Shown here piece after piece: positions 1-9,192 of a DNA stretch of 64,000 bases; the first letter of the stretch is position 1; each line of letters opens with the position of its first letter. The notes beneath the pieces are model-generated. The model made no database searches, had not been told where the DNA came from, and saw only the letters and a list, made by a program, of their open reading frames with translations. The translations under genes and the position numbers were made by a program. The stretch is taken from assembly GCA_003263775.1 (NCBI GenBank), contig JYJJ01000079.1, positions 310,001 to 374,000 of the forward strand, in the 5' to 3' direction. This DNA is from Vibrio maritimus. GTDB taxonomy: Bacteria > Pseudomonadota > Gammaproteobacteria > Enterobacterales > Vibrionaceae.

Positions 1-357
1 GTCTTGATTTACCGCAACATCCAACAACCCGGTATAAACGCCAATTTTACCACCAGGCAGAGCAAACGCATTTACTTGGTCAGAGTCGAAAACGACAACT
101 TCCCATTGAGAAAACTCGGGTTGCGGTGGGACATGATCAGTGATGGCTTTAGCCACACATTGCACGTATTCATTGACTTGTTTGTTGTTGCTGATTTTTA
201 GCTCTTTCTTCATCTGCTCGAATGATTGAGCACCGAGATCGCTCATTTGAGCATCTGAGAAAAGTATGATCTGGTTACGTCCAGTTGGAGACGACGAACA
301 AGCTGCAATAGCGACGGTTACAGCAGCGCTGCAGCACACCTTTGTCCAACGTTTCAT
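1..357 (-). CDS. M48-family metalloprotease, lipoprotein (N-terminal part, runs off the window)
   Basis: The first 119 residues are present; the 3' end lies beyond base 1. A lipoprotein signal ends at Cys20 (context VAIAAC), so the product should be anchored in the outer membrane. The stretch ALPGGKIGVYTGLL near residues 98-111 is the segment that precedes the HExxH zinc site in the LoiP/YcaL/BepA-type M48 peptidases; the HExxH itself is outside the window. These proteins act in quality control of outer-membrane proteins. The gene is divergent from the thioesterase at 453. The family call rests on that one motif and the lipobox. Confidence 0.8.
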   Translation of the reverse strand, partial: MKRWTKVCCSAAVTVAIAACSSSPTGRNQIILFSDAQMSDLGAQSFEQMKKELKISNNKQVNEYVQCVAKAITDHVPPQPEFSQWEVVVFDSDQVNAFALPGGKIGVYTGLLDVAVNQD

Positions 358-452
358 GGTGAAGACTCCCTTGTCCTTGTGAGATGTTTGCCTTTCTGGG
401 TAACTGAAGGCATCATTCCTATCATTCAATCAGCTAAGTATAGGATTTATCG

Positions 453-884
453 ATGAGTATTTGGAAGAAGAATATTTCTTTAGAGGCGCTGAATCGCACA
501 TCTAAGAATACGCTTATGGAGCATCTTCAAATCGAATACACGGACTTTAGCGACAATACCTTGTCGGCAACCATGCCAGTGTGCAGCTTTACTCATCAAC
601 CCTTGGGTATGCTGCATGGTGGCGCGTCGGTGGTACTGGCAGAGACGCTTGGTTCGTTAGCGGCTAATTTTTGCGTTGACGATGACCATTATTGTGTTGG
701 TTTAGACATCAATGCTAACCATATCAGAGCGATGCGGTCTGGGTATGTCATTGGTACCGCGAAACCCATGCACCTTGGCGTTTCTACGCAGGTTTGGCAA
801 ATTGATATTGCCGATGAAAAGCAACGTTTGGTGTGTACCAGCCGCCTCACGATTGCGGTGAAAAAGCGTAAAAAGGGAAAGTAA
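453..884 (+). CDS. Hotdog-fold acyl-CoA thioesterase, YdiI/PaaI family
   Basis: A 143-residue single-domain protein, the usual length for YdiI/EntH (about 137). The motif HGGASVVLAETLGSLA contains His55 and Glu64, matching the catalytic His/Glu region of E. coli YdiI (1,4-dihydroxy-2-naphthoyl-CoA hydrolase) and EntH. It should hydrolyse acyl- or aroyl-CoA thioesters in the cytoplasm, possibly in menaquinone synthesis; the true substrate cannot be read from sequence. The stop codon shares its last base with the next start, so it is translationally coupled to the DUF3389 gene. Confidence 0.85.
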   Translation: MSIWKKNISLEALNRTSKNTLMEHLQIEYTDFSDNTLSATMPVCSFTHQPLGMLHGGASVVLAETLGSLAANFCVDDDHYCVGLDINANHIRAMRSGYVIGTAKPMHLGVSTQVWQIDIADEKQRLVCTSRLTIAVKKRKKGK

Positions 885-1117
885 TGGTTATCAATTTTTC
901 CTCGGGCAAGGTGATTGCGACACCGCATGAAGTTGTGGTTCGCTACCAAGTTGGTCAAATCACGCTGCAGTCTCAAGTAGACGCACTTCAGCTAATTTTG
1001 CCTGCCTGTATCCTGTCCGCAAATGGCGCAGAATGTAAGTGGTCGATCAAACTGGACGATGAATCTCAAGTAAAGGCGATTTCTGAGGCATGTAGCATCG
1101 AGATCATGCGCGTGTAA
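884..1117 (+). CDS. DUF3389 family protein
   Basis: A 77-residue protein whose ATG overlaps the thioesterase stop by one base. It has no signal peptide or membrane segment. The pattern of a short N-terminal strand followed by VVVRYQVGQITLQSQVDAL and a C-terminal SIEIMRV is what I know as DUF3389, a small family seen mainly in vibrios. No function is known. The coupled translation with the thioesterase is the only hint to its role. Confidence 0.7.
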   Translation: MVINFSSGKVIATPHEVVVRYQVGQITLQSQVDALQLILPACILSANGAECKWSIKLDDESQVKAISEACSIEIMRV

Positions 1118-1134
1118 CTTGCTAATTATGTTTA

Positions 1135-1181
1135 TAAAGAGGAAACTTAATGGCAAAAGCATTAATGGAATTTCCTCTTTA
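1135..1181 (+). promoter_or_regulatory. Hairpin immediately 5' of the sgrR start, enclosing a short upstream reading frame start
   Basis: Bases 1135-1145 (taaagaggaaa) are a perfect reverse complement of 1171-1181 (tttcctcttta), and inside this 11-bp stem 1147-1152 pairs with 1160-1165. The right arm ends on the first base of the sgrR ATG. The left arm carries a good Shine-Dalgarno (agagga) that serves an ATG at 1150, which opens a 24-codon frame ending at 1224 and overlapping sgrR out of frame. The sgrR ATG itself has no purine-rich site before it. This suggests translational coupling or a leader control, but no experiment is implied. Confidence 0.5.
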
Positions 1182-2919
1182 TGAGCAGCCCTCGTCTTCG
1201 CAAGCAATTCGAAATCTTGTTTGAACATTTCTCTGGTGAAAATGCTGATACTCAGCTTGATGACGTCACTGGTATTTTGTTTTGCACCCGTCGTAATGCT
1301 CGAATTGTCTTAAACAAACTGGAAGAAGAGGGGTGGATCGAGTGGCATCCTGCTGCGGGGCGCGGCAAACTCTCAAAACTGATTTTTAAACAAAATCGTA
1401 ACGATGTGAGTGAAACTCTGGCGCGTCGTTATTTGGAAGAAGGCCGCATTGGTCACGCGCTCAACGTACTTGATAAAGATGCGAATCGTTTATCAAGCGT
1501 GATCCAAAGTTATTTGGGGGTCTCTCAAGCGGATGGTAAGCAGGTCATTCGTTTGCCGTACTATCGTCCGTTATCCATGCTTAACCCGAAAAAACCGATG
1601 CGTCGCTCAGAAATTCACATTGCACGCCAGGTATTTAGCGGCCTTACCAAGTTTGATGAAAACGATGAACTCCAGCCAGACCTTGCGCACCATTGGCAGC
1701 AAGTCAGTGAGACTGAGTGGCGATTCTACATTCGTCCGGGTGTGCGGTTTCATAATGGGGAATTACTTAAGCTCGAACATATTATTAGCAGTATTGAGTC
1801 CCTTAAATCCGCCAATTTGTTTCAGCACTTAAGCCAGGTAGTGTCACCTTCACCTTGGGTGATCGATGTGAGTTTCACTCAGCCAGATCATCGTGCCCCC
1901 AGTTGTTTGCAGAGAATATGGCGAAGATTTTGCCGCCAGAGTCAATGCGAGGGGATGACTTCGACCGATACCCAATCGGTACTGGTCCTTATTCCGTGAC
2001 TACTAACAACGACAAACGTCTTATCTTAACGGCTTTTGATGGCTATTTTGGCTATCGACCACTGCTTGATACGGTTGAAGTATGGGTGATTGATGAAGTC
2101 CACTCGACGATGGTTTTTCCGAGTCTTGCTGATCCTATCGCTGGTGCTCGTTCTGACATTCAAGATGGGATCGACCTCGATCCTGGCTGTACCTATTTGT
2201 TATTGAATCGCGTCTCAGGCGTTGCCAAACACGATAGGTGGGCGCGTTATCTCACCAAGCGATTAAACTCTTTAGCGATCTTTCGAAAGCTACCAGAAGA
2301 TACGATTAAAGAGCTGGGTATGATTCCCGCTCACGGTATGAAGCCTGGTTGGTATCATCAACCAATGACCAATCCAGTCGACGATAGCGATGTGACGGAC
2401 ATAGAAGTCAACCTCACAGTAGATGAGTTGGATGGCGAAATCCGCATAGCGTATTATGCGGAGCATCCCACGTTCCCAGAAATCTCGGTAGCTATTGATG
2501 CCTTGTTAAAGCAGGATGGGATACGCGCTAAATTTATTCGCTACGGAGTAGATGCGCCAGACTTTCATGATGTTGATATTTGGATCCGCCCAATGGGTAT
2601 TGCCAGCAATCGAGAAGATGCCCTCGCAGGTTGGTTGCTGGATTACAGTGATATTGAGAAAATGGCCAAACCCGAGGAGTTTGCTGGTTGGCGTGCCCTT
2701 GTAACCAGGTGGTTAAGTCAAGCCGACACCAAGTTCCCTGCACAAGAAATTGGAAAGCAATTGGTGCAGCATGCTCAAGTGATACCTCTGTTCCATTGCT
2801 GGCTGGGCATTAGCAAAGATCATTGTGGTAGCTTGCAAAACGCAAAATGTAACGCGCTTGGTTGGTTTGATTTTAGTAAGGTATGGGTGAAGCCAGACAA
2901 CCAAGAGGTGTCTGAGTAG
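1181..2919 (+). CDS. sgrR: SgrR-family transcriptional regulator (frame broken near 1896)
   Basis: An N-terminal winged helix (residues about 1-110, CTRRNARIVLNKLEEEGW) is followed by a periplasmic-solute-binding-type domain (SBP_bac_5, starting PYYRPLSMLNPKKPMRR). This is the architecture of SgrR, the E. coli activator of the sugar-phosphate stress RNA SgrS. The frame breaks at the C5 run 1896-1900: one extra C gives ...DHRAPQLFAENMAK and restores a 579-residue protein (E. coli SgrR is about 550). The start at 1181 is chosen by alignment of the conserved N-terminus despite a missing Shine-Dalgarno. It is followed with a 2-base gap by the zinc-ribbon gene. Confidence 0.8.
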
Positions 2920-2921
2920 TC

Positions 2922-3173
2922 ATGGCAAAACCGAATAAAAAGTTGCCCACCAAAGCGGTAGATATTTTCTGTGCCAAATGTGGTTGTAAATTGTATCGTT
3001 ACAGAAAGGGCGGCAAAGGTTCCTTGGTAAAATGCTTCAAAGAGCGCATTACCGAAGACTATACGAAAGCCGTTGGTGTTTGCCCAGAATGCGACACTGT
3101 TTTTGGTAGAGAAATGCTAATACGAGGAGCGCCATCAATCAAAATGATTGGTGGCAAAGTACGGATGAAATAG
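2922..3173 (+). CDS. Small zinc-ribbon protein, unknown function
   Basis: An 83-residue basic protein with two CxxC pairs, CAKCGCKLYRYRKGGKG near the N-terminus and VCPECDTVFGRE near the middle, which together make a probable four-cysteine zinc ribbon. It starts two bases after the sgrR stop, so the two are probably co-transcribed. Basic residues around the knuckles are compatible with nucleic acid or ribosome binding, but I do not recognise a characterised homologue. Confidence 0.6.
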   Translation: MAKPNKKLPTKAVDIFCAKCGCKLYRYRKGGKGSLVKCFKERITEDYTKAVGVCPECDTVFGREMLIRGAPSIKMIGGKVRMK

Positions 3174-3183
3174 GAAGGATTTG

Positions 3184-3504
3184 ATGAAATCAAACGCTAT
3201 TACGGTACTCACAACAGTCGGGTCGAAACAGCAAGCAGACCGATTGATTAAAGTTTTGCTGGAATCGCGCCTTGCGGCATGTATTCAAACCCAGCAGATT
3301 GAGAGTAACTATGTATGGGATGGAAAACTGTGCTGTGATGAAGAAGTGTTGTTGATCATCAAATCCACGAACGAGGCTTACTCAAAGCTTGAGCGTACGA
3401 TTGTGGCCAATCATGATTACGAAGTACCACAAGTGGTCGCGCTACCGATTGAGGCAGGCTATCGACCTTACCTCAATTGGCTTAAGCAGCACGTTAATCC
3501 CTAG
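3184..3504 (+). CDS. cutA: CutA divalent-cation tolerance protein
   Basis: A 106-residue protein matching the CutA family over its full length: TVGSKQQADRLIKVLLESRLAACIQ at the N-terminus, then YVWDGKLCCDEEVLLIIKS and HDYEVPQVVALPIEAGYRPYLNWL. CutA forms a very stable trimer and is linked to copper tolerance, though its biochemical role is unsettled. The ATG at 3184 is preferred to the TTG at 3181 because aaggatttg lies at a normal distance. The 3' end overlaps the convergent DUF2238 gene by 11 bases. Confidence 0.9.
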   Translation: MKSNAITVLTTVGSKQQADRLIKVLLESRLAACIQTQQIESNYVWDGKLCCDEEVLLIIKSTNEAYSKLERTIVANHDYEVPQVVALPIEAGYRPYLNWLKQHVNP

Positions 3505-4102
3505 TCGGCGAAGTCAGCCAAAACAGCATTAACGCTGTTATGGCTCCGAGCGTGTCACAAAGCATATCTTTTTGTGCATCCCAAATATCCCCTTGCGAGC
3601 CTAAGAACGCAATTCCTTCATCGCCGCCAGCAAGCGCGGCGTACCACCATTCAATAATCTCATAAGCCGCCGCTAAACTCATGATAGCGAAAAGGGCAAA
3701 CATCATGGCAGGCAGTTTGTTCATAACGCGAGTGCGGTAGACATATTCGGCAATGGGAAACGCATACAGACCAATGGAAAAGTGGGCGACACGATCAAAG
3801 TTGTTGCGCTCTGAGCCGATTAACTGATTGAACCAATCAAAAGGTACTTCTGCAAAGGTGTATTTGGCGCCTATAGTGTGTAGTGACAGCCAAATGAACA
3901 TCAGTAAGTAAGCCAGTTTAGAGAACTTAAACTTTCTTGAGACCAACCAAATACAGACAAGAATACCCACCGCAGGAATAATTTCGGCGACCCACACCGC
4001 TCGTGAGCTCGGTGCGATTGCTGAAAACAGAAATACTAAGCAGTAGAGTCCGCTAAGAAAGGTAAGGCTAGGGCAAAAACGGGTCGAGCTTTGATAATTC
4101 AT
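3494..4102 (-). CDS. DUF2238 (YjdF-like) inner-membrane protein
   Basis: A 202-residue protein with about six hydrophobic segments. The central DRVAHFSIGLYAFPIAEY and the C-terminal AAAYEIIEWWYAAL with GDIWDAQKDMLCDTLGA are the conserved blocks of the YjdF/DUF2238 family. The function is unknown; the conserved His, Glu and Asp residues face the membrane interior and hint at a metal- or lipid-linked activity. It is convergent with cutA and divergent from the oxygenase at 4303. Confidence 0.8.
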   Translation of the reverse strand: MNYQSSTRFCPSLTFLSGLYCLVFLFSAIAPSSRAVWVAEIIPAVGILVCIWLVSRKFKFSKLAYLLMFIWLSLHTIGAKYTFAEVPFDWFNQLIGSERNNFDRVAHFSIGLYAFPIAEYVYRTRVMNKLPAMMFALFAIMSLAAAYEIIEWWYAALAGGDEGIAFLGSQGDIWDAQKDMLCDTLGAITALMLFWLTSPTRD

Positions 4103-4302
4103 GTGTTCAACTTATCTATACAGAATGGAGTAAGCTTAGTATAGGTATAATAAAACGCTGTTCAATTACTAATTATGTTTAATTGGCGATCAAGTGCACA
4201 AAAGAGTAACTCGATGACAAACTGTGACATGAGAATCTTTGTAAAAGGTCGCACTTTTTTTTTAACATCGGCGTCGCACCATAACGATAAGAAAGTAAAG
4301 TC

Positions 4303-5142
4303 ATGAAATTAGAAACCGTCGATTATCAAGCGGCAGATGCCGCAGAGCAATTTGTCACATCGCTACGCGAAACAGGGTTTGGCGTGCTCAAAAACCACCC
4401 AATTCCCCAGCAGCTTGTTGAGTCTATTTACGAAAATTGGTACCAGTTTTTTATGTCGGAAAAGAAAAACGACTACCAATTTAATGTAGAAACGCAAGAT
4501 GGCTACTTTCCGCCAACGGTGTCGGAAGTAGCAAAAGGCCATAGCGTTAAGGATATTAAAGAGTACTTTCACGTATACCCTTGGGGTCAGATCCCACCAG
4601 AGTTGCGTGCTCAAATTCTAGAGTACTATGATAAAGCGAACAGCTTTGCCAAAGAGCTACTAGGCTGGGTAGAGGCCCATGCGCCAGTGGAAGTACAAGA
4701 AAAGTTCTCTATTGCTCTGTCAGAAATGATCAATGGCAGTGAGAAGACGCTGCTTCGCGTATTGCATTACCCACCAATGACAGGGGATGAAGAGCCAGGC
4801 GCTATCCGCGCGGCTGCCCATGAGGATATTAACCTTCTAACCGTATTACCTGCCGCCAATGAGCCAGGATTACAAGTGCTAAGCAAAGAGGGGGAATGGT
4901 TAGACGTTCCTTGCGATTTTGGTAATCTCATCATCAACATCGGCGATATGCTTCAAGAAGCGAGCGGTGGGTATTTTCCTTCTACTACGCACCGTGTAAT
5001 CAATCCGACGGGAGAAAAACAGGAAACGTCACGTATTTCGCTACCACTGTTTTTACACCCTAAACCGGAAGTGGTACTTTCAGAAAAATACACCGCGAAC
5101 AGCTACCTTATGGAGCGTTTGCGTGAGCTAGGTGTGATTTAA
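4303..5142 (+). CDS. 2-oxoglutarate/Fe(II)-dependent oxygenase, isopenicillin-N-synthase-like
   Basis: A 279-residue double-stranded beta-helix enzyme. The iron ligands are visible as HED in AAAHEDINLL and the distal His in STTHRVINP, and the 2-oxoglutarate arginine as SRISLPLF. The N-terminal GFGVLKNHPIP is typical of the DIOX_N part. Plant and bacterial members hydroxylate or desaturate small molecules; the substrate here is unknown. A hairpin terminator follows at 5200. It is a single-gene unit between divergent and convergent neighbours. Confidence 0.85.
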   Translation: MKLETVDYQAADAAEQFVTSLRETGFGVLKNHPIPQQLVESIYENWYQFFMSEKKNDYQFNVETQDGYFPPTVSEVAKGHSVKDIKEYFHVYPWGQIPPELRAQILEYYDKANSFAKELLGWVEAHAPVEVQEKFSIALSEMINGSEKTLLRVLHYPPMTGDEEPGAIRAAAHEDINLLTVLPAANEPGLQVLSKEGEWLDVPCDFGNLIINIGDMLQEASGGYFPSTTHRVINPTGEKQETSRISLPLFLHPKPEVVLSEKYTANSYLMERLRELGVI

Positions 5143-5199
5143 CTTAAGTTTACGCTTCGATAGGTTTTATACTGCGATAGTTTATATACTTCGAATAGC

Positions 5200-5226
5200 A
5201 AAAAGGGCTCGAATGAGCCTTTTTCT
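5200..5226. terminator. Rho-independent terminator, possibly bidirectional
   Basis: A short G/C hairpin (gggctc, loop, gagcct) is flanked by five A on the left and a T-rich run on the right. It lies between the convergent oxygenase and MscS genes and could serve both strands. Confidence 0.75.
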
Positions 5227-5237
5227 ATTTCGCCAGG

Positions 5238-6346
5238 TTATGGCTGAATAATGTGCTTGGATTGAGCCTCGTTGTTTGCCATGACAACGGGGTCGATCTT
5301 GAGTGTTTGCGTGGGGTAGGCGATATCTGCGCCATGACTCTTTATTATATCCATCACTTGCAGCAGTACGTCTTGCTTCACTTCATGGTATCGTGCCCAG
5401 TTCACTGTCTTAGTGAAGGTATAGATAAAAAAGTTGAGTGAAGACGGACCAAAGGTGTCAAAGTTAACCATCAAGGTCTGGCGACTATCGATGTCTTTGT
5501 GGCTTTCAAGCATTTTCTTTACGTCGTCGACAATGGCTTCCATCTTGTCGCCGTCATCGTAACGTAGGCCAATCTTCTCGTAGATGCGGCGGTTTAACAT
5601 GCGGGACGGGTTTTCAACGACGATATTACTGAATACGGAGTTTGGTACGTAAAGCGGTCTTTTATCAAATGTACGGATAATAGTCATACGCCAGCCAATG
5701 CGCTCAACAGTACCCTCAATGGCGCGATCTGGAGAGCGGATCCAGTCGCGACTTTAAATGGGCGGTCGAAGTAAATCATCATACCGCCGAAAAAGTTGGA
5801 CAGCAGATCTTTAGCGGCCAAACCGACAATCAAACCACCGACACCACCGAACGTAAGCAGACCTGAGAGGCTCAGGCCCAGCGCTTGCATGATGGTGAGA
5901 ATACCGATGGTGACGAAGAAGAGTCGAGCAACTTTGGCAATGGCTTGTACTGTCGTCTCGTCGCGCTTTTTCTGCTCTAAAACATACTCTTCGACATTTT
6001 GAATCAGACGCAGTGATATCCAGATAAAGGTGGTGATGACTAGGATAAGGTCAATCTTACCAAGCCATACAGTGTCTCTATCTGAATGTGAAGCGACAAT
6101 GAGCCCAACTGAGACGGTAGCAGGCCAAACCCAAATAAGTGTGCTGACTGGCGTTTTTACAGCTCGTATCACGAGGTCATCCCACGCCAGTTGGGTTCTC
6201 GCGGTAATCGCTTCTAAGCGACCATAGATAACACGCCAAGCTAGCCAAAGCACAAAACTGCCAGCAGTGATGAGCAGAACATTGCTAAGCCAATCATACC
6301 CAAATGATTCGACGTAGCGCTGTAAGAATTCCATTGAACCGTTCAT
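5238..6346 (-). CDS. MscS-family mechanosensitive channel (frame broken near 5749)
   Basis: Four hydrophobic segments lead to the pore helix GGLIVGLAAKDLLSNFFGG, the TM3 signature of MscS-type channels, followed by the cytoplasmic vestibule (TFDKRPLYVPNSVFSN, RRIYEKIGLRYDD). The frame breaks in the sequence gtcgcgac around 5747-5751: one added G on the coding strand gives FKVGDWIRSPDRAIEG, the expected loop, and restores about 369 residues. It is an inner-membrane osmotic release channel. The small-channel type fits, but which paralogue cannot be told. Confidence 0.85.
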
Positions 6347-6436
6347 TGAAACGACACTTGTTAATTATCAATAGGTTAATTATCAGCGATTGTGGGTATT
6401 TTTCATAGTAATCATTTGTATACCGCAGATAAAGAA

Positions 6437-6469
6437 ACGCGACATCTGGAAGGATCATCGATGTCGCGT
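6437..6469 (-). terminator. Terminator downstream of msrAB
   Basis: A perfect 10-bp stem (acgcgacatc at 6437-6446 with gatgtcgcgt at 6460-6469) has a 13-base loop. Read on the minus strand it is followed by tttcttta, so it fits the end of the msrAB transcript. Confidence 0.65.
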
Positions 6470-6525
6470 GCGTTCAAGTTTTAATGTTAGCTCCGCGCTT
6501 GCAGCATAGGTACGCGTTACCAAAC

Positions 6526-7658
6526 TTACTTGTCGAACAAAGGTAGGAACTCTTCATAGCCTTGCTGCGCGAGAAGCTTTTTCGGTACAAATCGCAACGC
6601 GGCAGAGTTCATACAGTAGCGTAGGCCCGTTGGAGCAGGGCCATCTTTAAATACGTGTCCAAGGTGTGAATCTCCAAACTTGCTACGAACTTCAGTCCTT
6701 GGATAAAGAAGCTTATAGTCTGTTGTAGTGACAATGTAACGCTCATCGATAGGTTTAGTGAAACTTGGCCAACCGGTACCAGACTTGTACTTGTCAGTGG
6801 AAGAAAACAGTGGCTCTCCTGTTACGACATCGACATAAATTCCGTCCTCTTTGTTATCCCAATATGTGTTATCAAAAGGTCTTTCGGTACCGTCTTCCTG
6901 AGTCACGTAAAATTGTAATGGCGTCAGTGCTCCTTAATGTCTTTGTCTGCAGGGCGAACGTACACTTTTGCTGCAGGTTGGTTGGCACTATCGATCATCT
7001 CTCTAAGTGTGACAGGCTTGTCCTTGCGGTCGTCGCCAAAGATGTCGTCCAAATACTGATCTCGGCCTGAGTTGTAGCGATAGTACTTGTATTTCAGGCT
7101 GCTATTTTTGTAATAGTCCTGATGGTAATCCTCAGCTGGCCAAAACGTTGTAAATTCGATCAGCTCGGTCGCGAGCGGTTTTTTGTAAACACCAAGAGCG
7201 TCGATCTCTGCCATAAATGATTGAGCCACCGCTTTCTGCTCATCGTTATGGTAGAAAACGGCCGGTCGATATTGCGCACCTCTATCTACGAACGAACCCT
7301 TGTCATCTGTTGGGTCAATATGCCTAAAGAAATGGTCGAGTACTTGCTCGTAGCTGACGACATCGGCATCAAACGTTACCTGAATTACTTCAATGTGCTC
7401 CGTCTGTCCACTGGCAACTTGTCGGTAGGTCGGTTTTTCCAATGTCCCACCCGCATAACCGGAGACAACGTCGACTACGCCGTCTAGCTGTTCAAGGTCT
7501 GACTCGGTGCACCAAAAGCAGCCGCCTGCTAATGTCGCGACTTGCGGCGCTGCCGCATTCGCCTTTTGGCTATTTGCCATGCCTGAATGGCTAGTGAGGA
7601 CAAACAGCGCAGGCACCGCGACAATAAGTGAAAGAAGTAGTTTGGCTAAGTTTGTCAT
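6526..7658 (-). CDS. msrAB: Exported bifunctional methionine sulfoxide reductase MsrA-MsrB (frame broken near 6931)
   Basis: A signal peptide (residues 1-28, ending near HSGMANS) is followed by MsrA with GGCFWCTE and its catalytic Cys. The MsrB domain follows with SGTGWPSFTKP and the catalytic RYCMNSAALRF. The MsrB domain lacks the two CxxC zinc pairs. At present a stop splits the two domains at 6924; one extra G in the context aaggagcactg gives ...DIKEALTPLQFYVTQEDG, the normal linker of MsrAB fusions, and one protein of about 377 residues. It repairs both sulfoxide epimers in the periplasm. The start at 7658 is set by aggag six bases upstream. It is divergent from osmC. Confidence 0.9.
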
Positions 7659-7785
7659 AGTTACTCCTAAGACGTGGTGGTCTAATTTCTTAATAAGACA
7701 CAACAAACGTCCAAAAACTTTCAAATTCACAACGTGTCGGGTTACTATCTTTGCCGTCATTCCCAATTACCATGCAGAGGTTTAT

Positions 7786-8184
7786 ATGCAAGCGGAAGTG
7801 AAATGGATCGAAGGATTCAAGTTTTTAGGTCAATCTCAGTCAGGTCATTCTATCGTCATGGACGGTAGCGGTGGCGAAACGGCACCAAGCCCTATGGAGA
7901 TGGTGTTGATGGCAGCTGGCGGATGTAGCTCAGTAGATGTGGTTGATGGTCTTAAATCGGCAAATCAAGATGTTACCGCTTGTACTGCTAAATTGACGAC
8001 AGAGCGCCGTGAGACTGCCCCACGTATTTTCACTGCAGTGAACATCCATTTTGTCGTGTCAGGCAATCAGCTCGATGAAGCATTGGTCGAGAAAGTCACA
8101 AAGGACTCGCTAGAAAAATATTGCTCAGTGTGTCTTATGCTCGCTGAAGGCGTCACCATGACCCACTCATGGGAAATCGTTTAA
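7786..8184 (+). CDS. OsmC family peroxide-reducing protein
   Basis: A 132-residue OsmC/Ohr-type protein. The two reactive cysteines are in AAGGCSSVDVVDGL (Cys47) and KYCSVCLML. The conserved PSPMEMVLMA precedes the first. The sub-family resembles YhfA more than Ohr, so organic hydroperoxide or sulfur-transfer chemistry are both possible. The start is fixed by gagg eight bases before ATG 7786. It sits six bases before the YdcF-like gene, probably one operon, and is divergent from the oxidative-repair gene msrAB. Confidence 0.85.
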   Translation: MQAEVKWIEGFKFLGQSQSGHSIVMDGSGGETAPSPMEMVLMAAGGCSSVDVVDGLKSANQDVTACTAKLTTERRETAPRIFTAVNIHFVVSGNQLDEALVEKVTKDSLEKYCSVCLMLAEGVTMTHSWEIV

Positions 8185-8190
8185 ATTGAA

Positions 8191-9051
8191 ATGGTAAGTG
8201 AAAAGGAATTCGATAACTTACTTATCGTGCTCGGCAAGCGCCTCAATCAGGACACGTTAACTCTAGAGGGCGTATCTCGTATTGAAGCCCTTGCCGACAT
8301 TGTTAAACACCAAGATATGTCAACTACCATTGTTGCTTTTTGCGGTGGCATAACCGAAGGACAGTCGCGCTCTGAAGCTGTGGCAATGCTTGAACACTTT
8401 CAAGGTCTTGTGACTGAAATCGACATTCAAGGTATTGGCGCTATTTTAGTTGAAGATGCGTCGACGAATACCGTCGAAAATATTCAACTACTGGCAAAAG
8501 AACTGACAGAAAGCGGGATAGTGCCTCCAGGCAGTCGTCCTATTGACGTCACGCTTCTCTCTAACGACTACCATCTCTATCGAGTTTTCACCGTGCAGCG
8601 ACTGCTTGATCAGCAAGGATTGCTAAAGTACTTAATACAGTGCTGCCAACAAGCAGGACTCGCTATTAAACTATCGTATGATCCACATCAGCATGTGTTT
8701 GTGCCGTATCCTCACAAGGAAACCCAAGGAGAACTCTTTGTTCTGTTTGATAGATTGACGATTTATCGAGTCTACCTTCAGGGAGCGGTGGCTGGTGTCT
8801 TTTCTGAACCACTGAGTGAACTGGTAAAAGAACCGTATCGAATTGCCCAAGCATCGCTTGAAGCCCTAGAGAACCAAGTTGATAAGAGCTGCGGTCTCTT
8901 CAACGCACTGTGCGAGCAACTCGCTACGATACGCGAACTTGTAGAAACGACAGCACAGCTAACAGACCCTAACTCCTTGGCACTCCCTCTTGCCAAGTTA
9001 GACGAGCTATTAACACAGCTAAACCGGGCTCTTGACCCCGAGCAAGCGTGA
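8191..9051 (+). CDS. YdcF/ElyC (DUF218) family protein
   Basis: A 286-residue protein. The N-terminal 170 residues carry DUF218 landmarks: LLIVLGKRL, VAFCGGITEGQSRSEAVAM, an acidic VEDASTNTVENI, and LLSNDYHLYRV. The last 100 residues form a helical tail. DUF218 proteins include the envelope-biogenesis factors SanA and ElyC and the SAM-binding YdcF. This copy has no signal or membrane helix, so it is the cytoplasmic YdcF type. It is probably co-transcribed with osmC. Confidence 0.75.
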   Translation: MVSEKEFDNLLIVLGKRLNQDTLTLEGVSRIEALADIVKHQDMSTTIVAFCGGITEGQSRSEAVAMLEHFQGLVTEIDIQGIGAILVEDASTNTVENIQLLAKELTESGIVPPGSRPIDVTLLSNDYHLYRVFTVQRLLDQQGLLKYLIQCCQQAGLAIKLSYDPHQHVFVPYPHKETQGELFVLFDRLTIYRVYLQGAVAGVFSEPLSELVKEPYRIAQASLEALENQVDKSCGLFNALCEQLATIRELVETTAQLTDPNSLALPLAKLDELLTQLNRALDPEQA

Positions 9052-9192
9052 TTGAGCGAAGATGAAGGTGAGAGCTAACCCATATAGTTCTATTAATTTA
9101 TAAATTAGTTTGTCATTTAACTCGACTAAACCAATAGTTTTCCTAGACTTACTGTATCTAAACTATTGTGTTAACAAGTGTTGGGCAACGGA

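Noticed and set aside
6526..6906. A separate msrB gene with a GTG start
   Set aside because: No ribosome site, and the bases between the two frames encode the standard MsrA-MsrB linker when one base is added.
7507..7785. A 93-residue N-terminal extension of OsmC
   Set aside because: This part is antisense to msrAB and its signal peptide; the ATG at 7786 has its own gagg site and gives normal OsmC length.
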